Shown here: piece after piece, positions 6,901-7,007 of the stretch
Layout of the letters: every line of letters begins with the position of its first letter
Numbering within the stretch: the first letter of the stretch is position 1
Assembly (NCBI GenBank): GCA_009835515.1
Contig: VXXH01000839.1
Location: 1 to 7,007, forward strand
DNA: 7,007 nucleotides
From: Candidatus Poribacteria bacterium
GTDB taxonomy: Bacteria > Poribacteria > WGA-4E > WGA-3G
Direction: 5' to 3'
The notes under the pieces: generated by a model
The model's database searches: none
What the model was told of the DNA's origin: nothing
What the model saw: only the letters and a program-made list of their open reading frames with translations
Program-made: the position numbers and the translations under genes

Positions 6901-7007
6901 AATCTGGACAACCCACGCTCGCGTTGATTAAAGAAGCACTTGAAACTAAGAGAGGTATTTCCATTCCTGATGATGTGTTCCGCTACGCTGTGGAACAAGC
7001 CATTAAG
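3933..7007 (+). CDS. DUF499 / COG1483-type AAA+ ATPase, C-terminus beyond the right edge
   Basis: The frame is open from GTG at 3933 to the last base, giving 1025 residues with no stop or frameshift. The family signature is strong. The N-terminus has RDDVRQGTLELAEFAADL, then FFERTYPTHKLK. The P-loop is AYGGGKTHAL (83-92, K88), which lacks the usual leading Gly of GxxxxGK[ST] but is typical of DUF499. Walker B is LILLDEA (D208-E209). VASLITAD around 248-255 is sensor-like. HRLDEIAEPI and LLRRRLFE follow, then the conserved YPFHP (340-344) and FQGTRGMFR (360-368), whose arginine may act as finger or sensor 2. From about residue 700 to the edge the protein is made of repeated winged-helix-like units. 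It probably couples ATP hydrolysis to DNA or protein remodelling. It is partnered in many genomes with DUF1156 methylases, as here, and lies 20 bases after the nucleotidyltransferase gene, so they share an operon. Family length (about 1000-1100 residues, from memory) suggests little is missing. The biochemical activity is inferred. Confidence 0.93.
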   Translation, partial: MSSNAWHQHCTLRDDVRQGTLELAEFAADLYAVRMKDAPNVYQIPTLFFERTYPTHKLKTLVQNVLRRLSGKGGNPILTLQVAYGGGKTHALITLLHLAEHGTDFQTHPTVQEFIQFSGLVTIPRTRVAILPFDQFDVKNGFQAIAPDGTQKTLKTPWGALAYQLAGDKGLEIVAEHETNYINPAEQPLVDLLKLPQNEGLSTLILLDEALMYTRAAVNEDQRRFGILQDFFQALTQAVKKVNNTAIVASLITADIIADDPTGIGVLNMLEKIFHRLDEIAEPISQGDVSELLRRRLFEDIPPEKTRRTIVNSLIAARQRLPLRGQHTDQEAYDKLLKSYPFHPNLIDIFEQKWTQLDNFQGTRGMFRTFALLLREAFGKDPAAFVGPNALLSTDTELSDALHELTKACDEGAKWTPILRGELNRARTVQKQLPLLKSREIEAAVLATFLHSQPIGQKAELADLHLLLAHADIDAVSVEKGLAEWQDASWFLKENQSSWALGTTPNLTNMHVRAMARINKDQTTEDLVKRIRSAALGRNTDKVDVHTLPTSPDDISDTPELRFVIADPKDTAVPGENVSASLAAFFNRTYRNSVIVLAAENALLVGLRQRIRKILGWESIQSGDDINLLSPEQKTLLPQRKRHDEIGILDSVIAAYNVLIAVDEDGNIKATLLPPGPNSPFERVKKALIDEDRLLATSLDPELLTPDSYFDIWGEDETAKPVQGLYSMFASLPRLPRLLNRQVFIDTLRRAVTEGQIVLRTVRPDGSQNTYWREISLTDEDLKKKELEIVPIAHAELHAPSPSPELLTPGQLPELWQGNNALTTVGAIREFFNRDEVPKLASDEILLNALKSAIQAGLLMARQQNNAYLKEEIPDAEITDDLELLTPLEPISGSEISHKTLPDAWENETSSIGKLIDALTKRKGTPIPWSLIRDAITDGVSKNLFEFTNKDVKWPCVAEEANKVDLKVSQAPVIIAPKDLIGNDAESAWKSGQPTLALIKEALETKRGISIPDDVFRYAVEQAIK
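6036..7007 (+). repeat. Region of four diverged protein repeats in the ATPase C-terminus
   Basis: At protein level, three units open with ELLTP (residues 702, 805 and 883), followed by a tryptophan (W713, W816, W905) and a winged-helix-like helical block. A fourth unit has W989 and a block at 995-1025 but lacks the ELLTP. Units 3 and 4 align best: LIDALTKRKGTPIP against LIKEALETKRGISIP, each followed by an (I/F)R-x-A pattern. Spacing between the tryptophans is 103, 89 and 84 residues. The DNA itself is not visibly repeated, so the duplications are old. Confidence 0.6.

Noticed and set aside
1..7007. CRISPR array, tRNA, rRNA, insertion sequence or attachment site
   Set aside because: No regularly spaced repeats, tRNA-like cloverleaf, transposase motifs or flanking terminal repeats were seen on reading either strand; the window is almost fully coding.

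Overview
The window is a compact, all-plus-strand stretch of bacterial or archaeal DNA with four coding sequences, two of them cut by the window edges. The base composition is moderate (mid-40s % GC by eye). Start codons include TTG and GTG, and each internal gene has a clear Shine-Dalgarno site. The style would fit an uncultured bacterium such as a Poribacteria-like lineage, but nothing here fixes the taxon.

Layout. (1) Positions 2-535 hold the C-terminal 177 residues of a helix-rich protein that I do not recognise; it runs off the left edge. (2) Sixteen bases later, at 552-3470, lies a 972-residue DUF1156 / COG1743-type adenine-specific DNA methyltransferase. It has a zinc-ribbon-like insert between its AdoMet-binding motif and its DPPY catalytic motif. 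(3) A 154-bp gap (3471-3624) carries a sigma70-like promoter and a 24-nt imperfect palindrome. (4) Positions 3625-3912 encode a 95-residue MNT-type minimal nucleotidyltransferase of the kind that serves as antitoxin in HEPN/MNT pairs. No HEPN gene follows it. (5) From 3933 to the right edge runs a DUF499 / COG1483-type AAA+ ATPase. Its 1025 visible residues have no stop and no frameshift, and its C-terminal third is built from repeated winged-helix-like units.

How the parts may work together. DUF1156 methylases and DUF499 ATPases are a known conserved gene pair, often found in defence-related neighbourhoods, and some database names call them 'anti-phage-associated' (from memory, not checked). 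The likely reading is a modification-plus-motor module: the methylase marks self DNA, and the ATPase acts as an NTP-driven sensor or remodeller, probably with an effector (nuclease or helicase) outside the window. What stands out is the MNT nucleotidyltransferase placed between the two core genes, with its own promoter and a possible operator, and without its usual HEPN toxin. It may regulate the ATPase or a partner outside the window. The left-edge gene, apparently cotranscribed with the methylase, could be an uncharacterised component.
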